Assembly (NCBI GenBank): GCA_009599575.1
Contig: VWND01000075.1
Coordinates: forward strand, 682,001 to 746,000
Length of the DNA stretch: 64,000 nt
Direction: 5' to 3'
Source: Blumeriella jaapii
Taxonomy: Eukaryota; Ascomycota; Leotiomycetes; Helotiales; Drepanopezizaceae
The translations under genes and the position numbers were made by a program. The notes under the pieces were generated by a model. It was not told the DNA's origin. It did not search any database and saw only the letters and a program-made list of their open reading frames with translations. Positions 21,970 through 34,400 of this stretch are shown here, one piece after another; positions within the stretch are counted from its first letter, which is position 1; every line of letters begins with the position of its first letter.

Positions 21970-24900
21970 ATGGTAACGTTCCACTTTGCTAATACTGTTA
22001 TAAGCTTCGATTGGAACGATTTTAATATTATATTTTATAAAACGTGCTTATTAACGAAACTTTTAGAAAGTTAAATTAGTTTCTGAATCGATAATAATTA
22101 CGTCGGGTGGATTCAAATAAAAATCGATTTAATACAGCCGAAATGTATTTTATACGTGTTTTGCAGTTATATTTTTTAAAAAAACCATTAAAGCTGTAAA
22201 TAATAACTAAATTTACGATATAAAAAACCGGATCGCCGTTAATATATATAATATCCATAATTATTAAATAATTAAATTCGTAGTCGTTTTTTTAGTAAAA
22301 TCTTAAATCGGCGAAAGGTTTGCTCGTGTAATTAGCATTGGAAACAGTATTTTGCAAATTTTTTTTCCAGAATAGCAGTTTCGAATTTCTGCTCTGCTCG
22401 TTCCAGGATAGCCGCAAAGCGTTGTACAAAAAAGTATTTCTATCGTTTATGGATTTGGCGTAATTCGAGTTTTGTAAAATAGCAAAATAAGATTTTTTGG
22501 ATATTAAATAGCATAAATAAATATTTTTATTTCCGAACTACTAATACGCCAAAGCTATTCTTTTATATAAGCATATTATGCAAATTATCGAAATAAATAT
22601 AAAAAGCATTTATATTTTTTTAAACAAATTAAAAAAAAAATATTAATATCAACGATATAAAACTTGATTTTGCTAATAAATGTTGCAATAAAAACTGTTC
22701 CTTAGATATTTGCAAAAGTTATTTCAAAGCTAATCGTATTTTTCCTCGAAAAAAGTTCAAAAGCAAACTGGAGTAATAATCTTTTAAAGGTTTTGAATTG
22801 AAATATATCACCTAAAAATTTGCCAGCTGCATTTGAATCTGGAAGGAATTTTTGAAATTTGTGTAAAAAGTATTTCGAATTTAAAATATACGTTTTTAAT
22901 AGGGGTTTATCGTTTTTCTGAATGGAAAGGTTTATAGGATTAAACTTTGTAAAAGCGTGGTAGGCAGATCGCTTTTGTAAAATAATCAAAACTTCGACTT
23001 CTATTATTTTGCCAGCTTCTGTATAAAAAATTTAAATAAAAAAATTGTCGTTTTGATATTTATCCCTATCGTAATAGCCGTTTTCGGTGTTTTATATATT
23101 GTATTAATCGGAAGAGAAAAAAAGGGCGTTTTCTAATTTTTCGACGCTTTCGTATTGCGCAAAAAAGCTTATATATTATTGTATAATCGAGGAAGCTCTA
23201 ATAAAATAAGCTTTATTGGCGCTGTATTCGTCGTATGCTTTTTTACGTTTTTTTGGAAAGTGTTTTGTTAACCAGCAGTTTATCTTTTTGTATACTTAAC
23301 ACTTTTTAAATTGGAAAAAACTGCTAGAACTGCCTGAATAGCTTTCTCGGCTTCGGAATCCTTCTTTTTTAAATGCGCTTTTGCTTTGGTAGCTTTTACC
23401 GAAACGTTTTTTCGCGATTTTTATTTCTGTAGGTTCGGTCTGTATAATAGCTTTTATTTTGATTTGCAAAAGTTTAAAAAAGCTGGGGAATAATGGGGGT
23501 TAATTTTCGTAATTAAACTTTTCGTTTAATAATTTTAATTGCATTGCGTAGCTGGGATGCGACGCTTTCATACGTATTTGCAAAGTCTATTAAAACGTGT
23601 TTGCACTTTTATACGCTATTGCAAGCGCTGATAACCTGGTTTCGCAAATAATTATTTGATTCGTACTTTTTAATAAAAGCTTATTAACACAGCGCTAGTC
23701 TTTCGAATATAATTTTTAAGCATTCTAAGCGTGATTTGCCAGGGTTTTCAGCCTGTATTTCTCTGTATATAATTGTACGCTATGCTGTTAAATAAAGCTT
23801 GCGATTCTCAGTCGTTTCGAAATAAGCTTTTATAAAACTAATTATTATGCCAAACTGATAATTCTTACGAATTATAATATTGCAATAATAAGCGTTAGCT
23901 GCTTTTTTAAGCATATGCGGAAAGGCTTTTGCGTACAGGCTTTCGGAGAAATTATATAAATCGCATAGGCTGTAGAATTTTTTTAGCTTTACGTAAAATA
24001 TATTTTATATTTCATTTTCGTATTTTATTTTATTCTTATAATATATTTTGCTAAGGTTCAGAACTAGCTGTGCAGAATTATTCTTTTTGTAAGGTTTGAT
24101 TTTTGCTTTTTCGTCGCTTAAAAGTTTATCGGAAGGATCGTTGCTTTTAACCTTAAGAATTTTCGTTTTGTTTTTAAAATTGTATAACGTTTTGCTTCGT
24201 GTAAAAGATGTATCACGTACGCTATTATCGCTACTTTTAATAAGTATTTTGATTATTCGTGACGCATAAACGTTGGCTAGGCTGTTTTTTTTGCTTTTTA
24301 AAATCCACTTTTATTATTTTCGATATAAATATTTTTATTATTATAATAATCTTTGTTTTCGGCAATTGATTTGGGTAGAAAAAGCAAAAGTGGATTTTTT
24401 TTTTTTACTTTTAAAAGCCACCTCGTAGCTAAACCCTTTAATTTTTATTTGTTGTCGCTTTTTGTCTGCAAAAGTAAAAAGGATAGGTTCAACTTTTTAA
24501 AATACCGCTGCTAAACGATCTGTATAATTATTATCTCGGTTTTTAATAAATAGGGCTATATTAACTTTATAAACAAACAAATGGTTATAAAAATTGCGTT
24601 TTAAAAAGGCGTATGCAATACTAAATAAATCGGCGTTCTAATTAGCAAAATCTTTTTGAAAAAGTTCTTATAAGCCCTTTTTTTAAACGTATTTGTGTTT
24701 TGCTTTATATCGCTTTAAAAAAAAGTAGATTTATCTATTTACGGCAGGAGCGGTTTGATAAGTAACTGATTTTGGTTTGAATTGCTTTAGCCAAAAGTCG
24801 GTATCGATCTCGAAATCTAGGTCGAATAAAAAGTTTCGAATAGAATAGAAAAACATTCTCGACATTTTGGCTGCTTTTGCTTGCAATTAAAAGATTGCAA

Positions 24901-25190
24901 AATCGAATTGGATTAAATTAAATTAAATTGGATTATTGCTGTTTTCGGTGCGCAGGCTGCAGGCTCGGGCTTAGCGCAAATAAATGGGTTTTTGTTGATT
25001 TTGGTTTTGATTGCGCAGGCTAGGCGCGAGCGTATAAAACGCGTACAGTCAAGAAGTCACCTTCTAGTATCTGATTTCAGCTATTCCGAAAAAATCGTCG
25101 ATTTTAGCGTAGCTTTAAATGCAGAAAAAAATCGCTTTTTGCACCGTTTTGCTACCTTTTTTTTAATAAAAACCTAGCTGCTTTATGGTT
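21970..25190 (-). mobile_element. Ty1/copia-order retroelement, gag to integrase core, decayed
   Basis: This is the right half of the element split by Gypsy-B. On the minus strand a gag-like start codon lies at 24863-24865, followed by a long degraded gag region. At 22702-22989 an open stretch of 95 codons precedes the integrase zinc region. At 22258-22076 the integrase core begins, with a DIIYINGDPVFYIVN segment matching the family's D-x-D...HIVD pattern. The rest of the core is across the insertion at 9072 and below. No LTR could be delimited at the right end because the partner LTR is missing. The boundary at about 25190 is where AT-rich composition stops. Confidence 0.6.
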
Positions 25191-25946
25191 AACAGTGAAG
25201 TCAACCACTGATCAGTGTTGGTATCACATAAGAGGGGTTTGTATATACACAGTTGAGATATTGCAATAACTGGGGTTGTATTGCGAAAGAGATCTAAGAA
25301 GTAAACTAGCTATCGCACGGGTATGTGTAGGTAGGGCTGCACGCTTGCAGCCTACCATGGTCACGTGGGCTGATCATGTGATTGTGCGCATGATCAGCCA
25401 CCACCATATACCCACAGAACCCCATCCCGGTGATCATTCAGTTTGAACACCTGGAAGAGACTGTTGTTTTTGGCAGTACAGAAAGCAGTGCAGTCAACCA
25501 TAACGATCCACATATGGCCTCGTCACTGAGATGGTTCCAATTGAAAAACTCCTCGAGAACTGCATTCTATTCTTCTTCTCAACCTAAACAGTTTCTCATT
25601 CTCTCCATTTTACCGTAATCTACGCCTGCGTCAATGCCCCGAAATTCATTGCCACGCGTAGGCAATTCCTGCTTCTCCCGCTTTGGGACCTCTCTTCCCG
25701 CAGAGTGTCTTCCCCTTTCAATCTTGAACGGTTCGTCGTCGGTTTGGAAAGGTTTCTTCTTCGGCTTTTGGGGAAGCGGAATCTGACTGTCATATAGCTC
25801 TTCCTGAGAGCGAAAGGGATTAGTGTGTACCAGCGTTCTGAACATCCTTCATCACAGCGGTGGAATTTCCAGCGGCAGACAAATGTCCTACGACGCCGGG
25901 AATTCTCCTCATCAGCTATGTAGGCTTTTGTATGCTATTAGCACGC

Positions 25947-26037
25947 TTCATTTTCTTCTTCTTCTTCTTCTTCTTCTTCTTCTTCTTCTTCTTCTTCTTC
26001 TTCTTCTTCTTCTTCTTCTTCTTCTTCTTCTTCTTCT
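25947..26037. repeat. (CTT)n microsatellite
   Basis: About 30 uninterrupted CTT units. It generates artefactual poly-Leu and poly-Glu frames on the two strands. Confidence 0.95.
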
Positions 26038-27285
26038 AGCAAAAGACTGCTGGCTTCATTAGTAGCGTATCCATGCGCACTTTCCACCGATCCAGTAAGC
26101 ACACCCCCTGCCACACCGTCCATTGACGAGAATACCCCCGCCGTTACGAAGTCTCTTTATCTTCCGCACACCTTCCCTCTGGTTCCGGGACGCTTCTCGT
26201 CGGCTTGGCTTTTGCGGCGGGAGTTTCTTTACGGTTTTGAAAATTTCGGAACAAGAGAAGATGCGAATAGCCGAGGAACCAGCGAGCATCTCAGAAATGG
26301 TGAGTTTAGAGATCTCCGAGAGAGCGGTAGATCCATCCTTCGCGTCCTTACTCTAAACCCAAGTAATATATATCCATCGCGTCCTTCAATGCATTGCTGA
26401 CTGAGATCCAGAGGACGCTCCAGATCAAAGCTGCAGTACAGGTAAGTTAGGGAAACCAAAGTAAAGGATAGCTAACGCTGACAGAGAGGGTGCTACCCAC
26501 CTGCGTGTAAGAAAGCTCCCTCTGATTTCTGCAAGCCTCCAGTCCTCTTCGTCACGATCAAAGCTGCGCTCTTACCTACCTCTTGCTGTATCAACCTCCC
26601 CCAGAAAAACATCGTCCTTCTCTTCCCACACCCATTGTCCGTGGTCCGGTTACGCATCTACCCGCCAACACAACACCAAGAAGTGAAGCCGCTACAAAGA
26701 AAAACCGAGAATTGAAAGAATTTCCATGTATCAAGGTGAACATAGCCAGCCCTCCCCCGTCCATCAATCCTTACTTCCTGCCCTCCCTCTCCCCCCCATA
26801 TTCTCCCCATCCCATTCCCCCCCATCCAGCGACACACTTTTCTTCCTTCCTTCTTCAGTCTATGCACAGTACCCTACAACCCCCACCCCACCACTCATCA
26901 CCATTTCAAAAACCGAACCCAAAAACGAAAGAGGAAGCAAAACTCCCGCATCGCCCCTTACTTAACCCTCAAAGAAGAAGCAAAAAAGGCGACCCCGAAA
27001 GGATTTTCACTCCCCCCCTTCACTTCCTCAACACCACCCCGTCGCCCAAAAAAAAAGAGAGAACAAAAGGACACAAAACCAGCTGGACATCCATCCCTCC
27101 ATCCCTCCATCCCTCCATCGCTAAAAAACTGCTTGCTTGCAAGCCTCTTCCACCTTATGTAAAAACCAGCCAGTACTCTGTGCTCTCGTGATGTACCTCA
27201 AGTAGGGGGGTACGTCGTACCGTAAATGAGTTTGTCAACAGGGAACAATTATTGCTCAGACTCGCTCGCTGTATGAAGAAAGATG

Positions 27286-27322
<37 letters not shown>
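27286..27322. repeat. Poly(A) run
   Basis: An uninterrupted run of about 37 adenines, followed by AAGAAG. Length in an assembly is often uncertain for such runs. Confidence 0.9.
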
Positions 27323-27324
<2 letters not shown>

Positions 27325-27827
27325 AGCCTGAAAAGATTACCCTCCCTCCCCGTCCGTGGGCATACGTATATACAAATATACAGTAAGGTGAAAAGATACC
27401 TACTGTACTGTAAGTAGGTAGGTAGAGAACCTAGGTGGCTAAACTACGAAGGGATAAAAAGTAAACAAATGGACGGGTGTATGTTAAATACGCGCACCTC
27501 CTTTGTTTATCCATGACCAGCATTCTCACATCTTCATATTAAATTTGCAAGTCACTAATTGGTTTTGAAATTGCTGATCTGATCGGCTTTAACGCCCCCG
27601 GTGAAATGCTCTTACTCATACATCATCGTGTTACCACTGTTCCAAATCTAGCAGCCCGTCAGAGGCTAATATAGCGTGCTTGTCGACTTTCCCAGAACTC
27701 CGCCGCCGTATGTAGGTAGTCATGCTTACCTTTAAAATCAACCGTGCACGCCAGATTGACTCCCAGTTGCTAGTTCCCTACACAGTCTTGTCGAGAAAAA
27801 AAAAAAGAAGAGAAGCCACAGAGCGCG

Positions 27828-30456
27828 CTATACTGCCGGTGGAGTAGCCTTGGCAAGCACCCGCATGTTATCTATAAATCCTTCGACCAGGGCAAGATAT
27901 TCATTTGGCTCCCCGGCGGCGGCCTTCCGACCTTGGTCCCTGACCGCAGCGGTCAAAAGCTCAATCTCCAGCTCGTGTTCTTTGGTCGGTAAACTAACCC
28001 CTCCCTGCGCCGCGGTTAGGATGTCATATCGGCCTCGGACGGGAGATTACATACAGAAGATGCAGATAACTGCGTAACCTGCGTCAGATCGATTTGGTAC
28101 ATCGATTGCGTATAGCTCAGGCGATCCTTGTTTCGATCCGGCCCTGAACGTTCCCCCAGATCCTCTACATCTCCGTCAAACCGCATTTCGAAATTTATGC
28201 TGATTCGACAATCTAGTGGTGACTGTGGGTTGTAGATATCGAGATCGCAGATCCGAGCTTTGATAATCTTGGCTTTCATGTCTTTTGTCTTTTGGTCGTG
28301 GGTGACGCGAACCTTGACGCCGTGATGTGGGTTGAGCTTCTCTTTGAGAGCGGGCGGAATGATGCCATGCATGGACTTTGGGAGTTCATAAAAACTATCC
28401 AGTTCCCGGGAGTGCTTGTACTTGATTTCAACTCGTCTCCTCGCGGCAGCGGCAGGATTTTGTGGATGGGCGTCGTGCACTTTGCCGTTCAGGAATTCAT
28501 TCAGAGAGCGATGTTGGGCCTAGCAGAATGTTAGCAAGATCCCCAAGCCCACGCCATGGGTTAGCATACCTCGGTCATGGAGCTTTTGAAACCCACTCGA
28601 CCGTTCTCCATCAGGACGCATTCTGAGCTGACGGGTAGACGATACCTCTCGTTGGTCTCTCTGTCAATGATGTGACCCAACTTGGCCTCGATCTCGATCT
28701 CCACCCCTCTACTTGCAAGTTCGTTGAAATCCTCCCGCCCAACGACGTTCAGGTAGAGAAAGTCTGCGACAACCTTGGTGACCTGCTCTACCGGCTTGAC
28801 TCCCGTAATGCTCTGCTCCCACGGACCCAGCACGGCCGAGGGATGCGCCTTGCCGTCCGCGGCGGGGGGGCGAGGTGCCGACTGCTGAGCTCCATTTGTT
28901 CCGGGGTGGGGAGCATTGACTGGCTGCACTGCCAACGTTGGCTTTCCATTTGCCTTTGCGCCTCCTTTAATCGCTTTGTTGCGAACGCTCTGCGCCCATA
29001 TCGGGGGCTGCGTGTACCGCACTCGTTTTTTGGCGGGCTGCTGTTGTGGGGATGCCGAAGAAGACACGCGGTGGTGTCCATTGACCTGTGGCCGCACATC
29101 GCGAGCCTCCATGCGGCGCAGCTCTTCTGCCGAATCCTCGCGGTCATCCATCTTGCGCTTCGGCGGGTGGTTATATTCTTTCTCGGACTGTGGGGTCGTC
29201 ATTTCTCCGTGCGATAGGCTCGGCACTCGTGTTTTTGGGCTGACACTGAAGCTCCTTTCCCTTTCGCTTTGTGACCTCCTTTGTCCTTCGCTCAGTGAAT
29301 TTCTCGGAGAGTCGTAGACACTCGGCGTGCTTGGCTGCCTTTGTATCGTATGAGGTGCGGGAGCCGGGGAAGAGTGCGGGAGCTGTGACAGAAGCCCGGG
29401 TAAAATTCCGCGCTGCTGATAGGGACTTTCTGGTTGGGCTCGCCCCCCGGACGAGGGTCTCAAAGGCGGACCGAGAGGAGTGCCCGGCTGCGGAGACTGG
29501 GAGGGCTGACGGTGGTGCGGAATCTGGGTTCGTGGGTACGGTTCGGTCGAGACGGGGCGATCTTGCGGGTACTGGAAGTAGTGTTGCTGCTGGCTGCTGG
29601 CCGACGTGGGCGTTGGTGTCGAGACCGTGGAGATGGATCGCTGGTGCTGCAGATACGGATGTGTCGCCCCGGGCATGCCAATCGGAGGCGTTTGTGGGGT
29701 GGGCGATTGTCTCGCGAAGGAGCTCTGGTGGTGGAGCTGTTGTTGTGGTGGTGGTGGTGGTGGTGGTGGTGGTTGATGTGGTTGGTGAAGGTGCGCCGGC
29801 GGGTAGCTTTCCCTCTGCGGCTGCGGCTGCGGCTGCGGCTGTTGCTGGTACTGGTGAGGCTGAGGCTGAGGCTGAGGATGAGGCTGAGGCTGAGGCGGCG
29901 GATACTGGCTGTGTGGTTGGGCCGGACTCTGAGGCGGGTGGTGAATGTGCGAAAAGGGGTGGTGTTGGCTGGAGGCCGAGGACGTGTGCTGATATGGAGA
30001 TGGTGAGTGCACCGAGAAGGATCGGTGGGGAGATTGCAAGTCATTCTGGCCCGGGGACTGGAGGGGCGCCGGCTGGGGAGGGCGGCCCTGATAGCTGGGA
30101 GGGTGTTGTGGATGTGGATGTGGATGCTGCTGTTGTTGCTGTAGTTGGAGTTGGAGTTGTTGCTGTTGCTGTTGCTGCTGCTGCTGCTGCTGTCGATGTG
30201 GCGACGGGTAATGCTGCTGCTGCTGCTGCGTGGGCGAATGATATGATCCTGCTGGCATTGGGCCCCCCGCGTAGTCGTGCGCGGGCAATCGGCCTGGCGC
30301 CGCCTGTGGAGCGGCAGGGTGAGGGTGCGAAGGTGGATGTGGAGGTGGAGCTGGATGATTGTAATGCGCCTGCACCGGCGTCACAGGAGCAGCGACTCGC
30401 TGGGTGCTGTTGTCGCCGCCGCCGCCGTCGGTGTTGATGATGGATCGGAGGTCCAT
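27828..30456 (-). CDS. mRNA-capping enzyme beta subunit, polynucleotide 5'-triphosphatase (Cet1 type), 842 aa
   Basis: It removes the gamma-phosphate from nascent mRNA 5' ends, the first step of capping in the nucleus. Exons: 30456-28570, 28519-28055 and 28004-27828, with two 50-bp introns (28520-28569 and 28005-28054), both phase 0. Exon lengths sum to 843 codons. The first 500 or so residues are low complexity: long Gln runs (about residues 90-115), His/Pro tracts and a nine-Pro run. The catalytic tunnel domain starts near residue 560. Motif A EIEAKLG is at about 588-594. A basic strand RRRVEIKYK is at about 656-664. Motif C SINFEMR is at about 736-742. These supply the metal-binding glutamates of the Cet1/TTM family. 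DRLSYT follows motif C, and a C-terminal helix ends the protein. The start MDLRSIINTD is typical of fungal orthologues. It is divergent from RPN2. The last exon is inferred from splice sites and its family-like HELEIEL and YLALVEGFI segments. Confidence 0.9.
29746..30210 (-). repeat. Triplet-repeat tracts coding poly-Pro and poly-Gln
   Basis: (GGT)n at about 29748-29773 and CTG/TTG triplets at about 30127-30200 lie in the 5' part of the triphosphatase gene. They code for Pro/His and Gln runs. Length variation between strains is likely. Confidence 0.8.
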
Positions 30457-31469
30457 GGTGGTGTGTTTGCTGTGCTATGCGATGCGACGCGACGCCGCCT
30501 CTGCTCCCCGGCCCCGTCGGCCAACTCGATCCGACCGATAACCCAAGAGCCGCGTCGCCGAGCTCCTCATCTGGCGCTGGTCGTCTTCGCGCCGTGTGGT
30601 GCTCCTCTTCCTGGCGCAGCCGTGGCGGCGGAGGGGGGTCTCTGGCGGTCGGCGCAAACGGAGGGAAGGGTGGGAGCGCGGGCGACGACGACGACAACAA
30701 CACGGAACCCGGAGGAGGGCTGGCGGACGCGCGGACAGGCAGACGGCGCACGCGCAGACGGGCAGACGCGGATCCGCGAGGCGTGATTATGATTAGCAAT
30801 TGAGGGCAGATTCGAGGGGTGGCGGTGGTGGGTGGTGGTGTTGATGATTCGTATCTGGCCTGGCCTGGCCGCGCCTGTACCGGACTGGGATGGGCTGGGC
30901 TGGGCTGGGCTGGGCTGGCACCCGACGAGACGAGACGAGTGACTCGCACGTGAGGCACGGCGGGCGCGAGGCGTCGGGTGCGTGGTCGCAAAGGCGGAAG
31001 AAGCCCGGGAGGCCCGCTATGGCAGGATCTCGAACATCGAGATGCGTGAAGCATACACGTAGATCTACGTGATGGGCGGTCCGCACCGGCGCAAAGAAAG
31101 TGGGAATAGCTTCAAAAGCGTCCTCGTCGCTGGCCAGCGACCAACAAACAAACAAACCAGGAAAAATTAACGACGGCGCTCGGAACGGAAATACGTGGCG
31201 GCGAGCCTGCACCCGATCCTGCACTGGGACTAGCGCTCGGAGCTCACCTCGGGCCGTGCCAAGCGTTCGCGGTTACGACGGCGCTTGTGCCTAGATGGAG
31301 GCGGACGGAGGAGAATCAACGCGGACAGGACAGTTCCACCATTCAACAATTCCACACCTCAACCAAGCCATCTCATCTCGTCTCATCTCCGTCCCTCGAT
31401 ACAAACTACCCACCACCCTTCTTCCATCACCACCATCACCACCATCGTCGCAACGACAACCTCCTCATC
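30457..31469. promoter_or_regulatory. Shared divergent promoter region
   Basis: About 1 kb separates the start codons of the triphosphatase gene (minus) and RPN2 (plus). It includes a GGGCT tandem run (about 30893-30917), CGAGA repeats and, before RPN2, a C/A/T-rich leader (about 31330-31469) typical of fungal 5' UTRs. Open frames across this stretch on both strands are low complexity and look like chance openings in GC-rich DNA. No TATA box or specific regulator site could be assigned. Confidence 0.5.
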
Positions 31470-34400
31470 ATGCCCGGCTTGACCTCTGCTTCCGGAGTCC
31501 TGGGCTTCCTGTCCGACGAGGAGCCCGAGCTCAAGGTCTTCGCGCTGCAGACCCTCAACGAGGACATCGACACCCTGTGGACCGAGGTCGCAGGATCCAT
31601 CGGCCAGATGTGAGTATATGTACCGACCTCCCGACCTACCGGCTCCGCGGGTCGGGATGGGTCGGCCAGTCGGGGAGCGTCTTTCGCGCGTAGAGAGAGC
31701 CGGTGCTGACGCGAAACCCGACCACAGTGAAGCCCTCTACGAAGATGACTCCTTCCCCGAGCGACGGCTCGCGTCGTTGGTGCTGGCCAAGGTCTACTAC
31801 CACCTAGGCTCCTACGACGAGAGCATGACCTTTGCTCTTGGCGCCGGCGACCTCTTCAAGCTCGACAACGAGAGCGAATTCGAGGACGAGATCATCTCGA
31901 GATGTATGGAGACCTACATCCGCATAGAGAAGGCGAAGCACAATGCCCCGAAGGCGGCGAAGGACGGCTCTCTGCCTACCCTGGCGACCTCCTTTGCGGT
32001 GGGGGGTCCGGACACGTCGGCCGCGGGCTTCGCGTCGCCCACCACCCCCTTCTCCCAGTCTACCCTTCCGTCGAAATCCCTTCTCTCGAGGGCGTCGACG
32101 GAAAATGTGTTGGAGCCCACGAGCGCGGACGGTCTCTTCATCCCGGACCTGGCCACCCAGGTCTCTCTCCTGAATGTTATCGAGCGGCTGTTCGAGAGCT
32201 GCTTGCGGAACGGGAGGTACAGACAGGTGGTGGGGATAGCCGTGGAAGCCGAGAATCTGGACGTTCTTCGCCGGGTCATCAAGCGCGCAAGTGACGACGA
32301 GAAAAAGTCGCGGGGAAAACTCGCCGAGGGCGTTCCGGGTCCCACGGAGGAGCTCATGGAGTACGTCCTGGACATCTGCATGGGTGTGGTGCAAGAGCGA
32401 AGCTTGCGGACAGAGATTCTACGCCTGATTCTAGATCTGTTGAGTGATATCCCGACGCCCGATTACTTCTCGATTGCCAAGTGTGCTGTGTACCTGGACC
32501 AGGACGAGGAAGTGTCGACGATGCTGAAGAAATTGGTGGTATGTGATACGCCGGAAACCCACGGTGCAGATCTTCGTTGACAGTTCACAGGCCAAGCAAG
32601 ATCAGACTTCAACAGCTGTTGCCTACCAAATCGCATTCGACCTGTACGACAATGGCACCCAAGAGTTCCTCTCCAAGGTGATCAAATCTCTTCCCGAACC
32701 GCCGACGCCGGAAAGCGAAAATTGTAAGTTCTCTCTCGTCTACCACCTCCGCTGTGCAAGCTGACAGGGATCCAGCGACTGAGTCCGATCAACTTCTGGG
32801 CGACAGCGCCCCAGCTTCCAGCTCCGTCAACATCAATGAGAAGGAGTACGCGACCTTCAGCCGAGTACGAACCATCCTTGACGGAAGCGAAACGATCAGG
32901 CTCAACTTGGAGTTCCTCTACCGGAACAATCACACGGATCTGAGAATTTTGAACAAGGTTCGGGATAGTTTGGAGGGCAGGAACTCGATTTTCCATACGG
33001 CTGTCACTTTCTGCAACGCCTTTATGAACCAGGGCACTACGAACGACAAGTTTTTCCGTGACAACTTGGAATGGCTGGGCAAGGCTGTCAACTGGTCCAA
33101 ATTTTCTGCGACAGCTGCTTTGGGTGTCATCCATCGTGGAAACCTGTCCCAATCGAAGAAGCTGCTGGAACCCTACCTACCGCGGCCGTCATCTCTTGGC
33201 GGATCAATCTTCAGTCAAGGTGGCGCGCTCTACGCATACGGACTTATCTACGCGAACCACGGTACCGAGGCCCTGGATTACCTGAAGAAGCAATTCACCG
33301 ATGCGACCGAGGAAGTGATTCAGCATGGTGGCGCCTTGGGTCTGGGTATCGCAGGCATGGCTACGGGCTCGGATGAGATCTACGAGAGTCTCAAGAATGT
33401 TCTTTACACCGATTCTGCCCTCAACGGTGAGGCTGTTGGTCTTGCGATGGGTCTCATCATGTTGGGAACCGGCAATATCAAGGCACTCGAAGACATGATC
33501 ACCTACGCCCACGACACTCAGCACGAGAAGATTGTCCGTGGTCTCGCTCTGGGAATGGCCCTCATCATGTATGGTCGTCAGGAGGGTGCGGATGAGCTTA
33601 TTGAAGGCCTCCTCCAAGATCCTGACCCCACTCTCCGCTACGGTGGAATCATGACGGTCGCTTTGGCGTACTGTGGTACGGGAAGCAACAAGGCTGTGCG
33701 AAAGCTTCTCCACGTTGCCGTGAGCGATGTCAATGACGATGTTCGTCGAATCGCAGTCATGAGCTTGGGCTTCATCCTGTTCCGCAAGCCAGGCAGTGTT
33801 CCTCGCATGGTCGAGCTGCTATCGGAATCATACAATCCTCACGTGAGATATGGTGCAGCCATGGCTCTGGGTATCTCTTGCGCCGGTACGGGCTTGGCTG
33901 AGGCAATCGATCTGCTCGAACCCATGATCAAGGACCCAACCGACTTTGTTCGGCAAGGAGCATTGATCTCTCTCGCCATGATCATGGTTCAACAGAATGA
34001 GGCCATGAACCCCAAGGTCGCCGAGATCCGCAAGACGCTGAAGAAGATTGTGGGAGACCGCCACGAAGATGCGATGACCAAGTTCGGTTGCGCATTGGCG
34101 TTGGGCATCATCGATGCTGGTGGGCGCAACTGCACTATTGGACTGCAGACGCAAACCGGAAACCTGAACATGGCCGGCATTGTCGGTATGGCTGTGTTCA
34201 CCCAATACTGGTACTGGTTCCCATTTACCCACTTCCTGTCTCTGAGTTTCACTCCAACTTCCATGATCGGTCTCAACGAGAACCTCGAACTTCCCGCTTT
34301 CGAGTTTCACAGCGCGACGCGACCAAGTCTGTTCGACTACCCCCCAGAGCAAGAGGTCAAGACCGACGAGGCCCCGACCTTGATCGCGACCGCTGTTCTC

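Larger units (their letters stand above)
25190..27827. other. Intergenic transition zone without a supportable gene
   Basis: Composition returns to normal genomic values here. Two adjacent inverted repeats mark the boundary: GTAGGGCTGC/GCAGCCTAC (25331-25355) and the perfect 11-bp arms GGCTGATCATG/CATGATCAGCC (25368-25378 and 25389-25399). Open frames at 25579-25845 (minus, 88 codons, charged) and 26583-27191 (plus, 202 codons, Pro/Ser/His-rich from C-rich DNA) lack any recognisable domain, and I do not call them genes. Confidence 0.6.

Noticed and set aside
25938..26123. Poly-Glu and poly-Leu frames
   Set aside because: They are produced by the (CTT)n microsatellite and have no coding support.
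26583..27191. 202-codon open frame on the plus strand
   Set aside because: It is Pro, Ser, His and Thr rich because the DNA is C-rich with few thymines. It shows no domain, and a similar frame overlaps it in another phase. It looks like a chance opening in a leader-like region.
29271..30437. 388-codon plus-strand frame and others opposite the triphosphatase gene
   Set aside because: They are antisense shadows of the Gln/Pro-rich coding region, dominated by Val, Ala, Gly and Arg runs produced by the triplet repeats.
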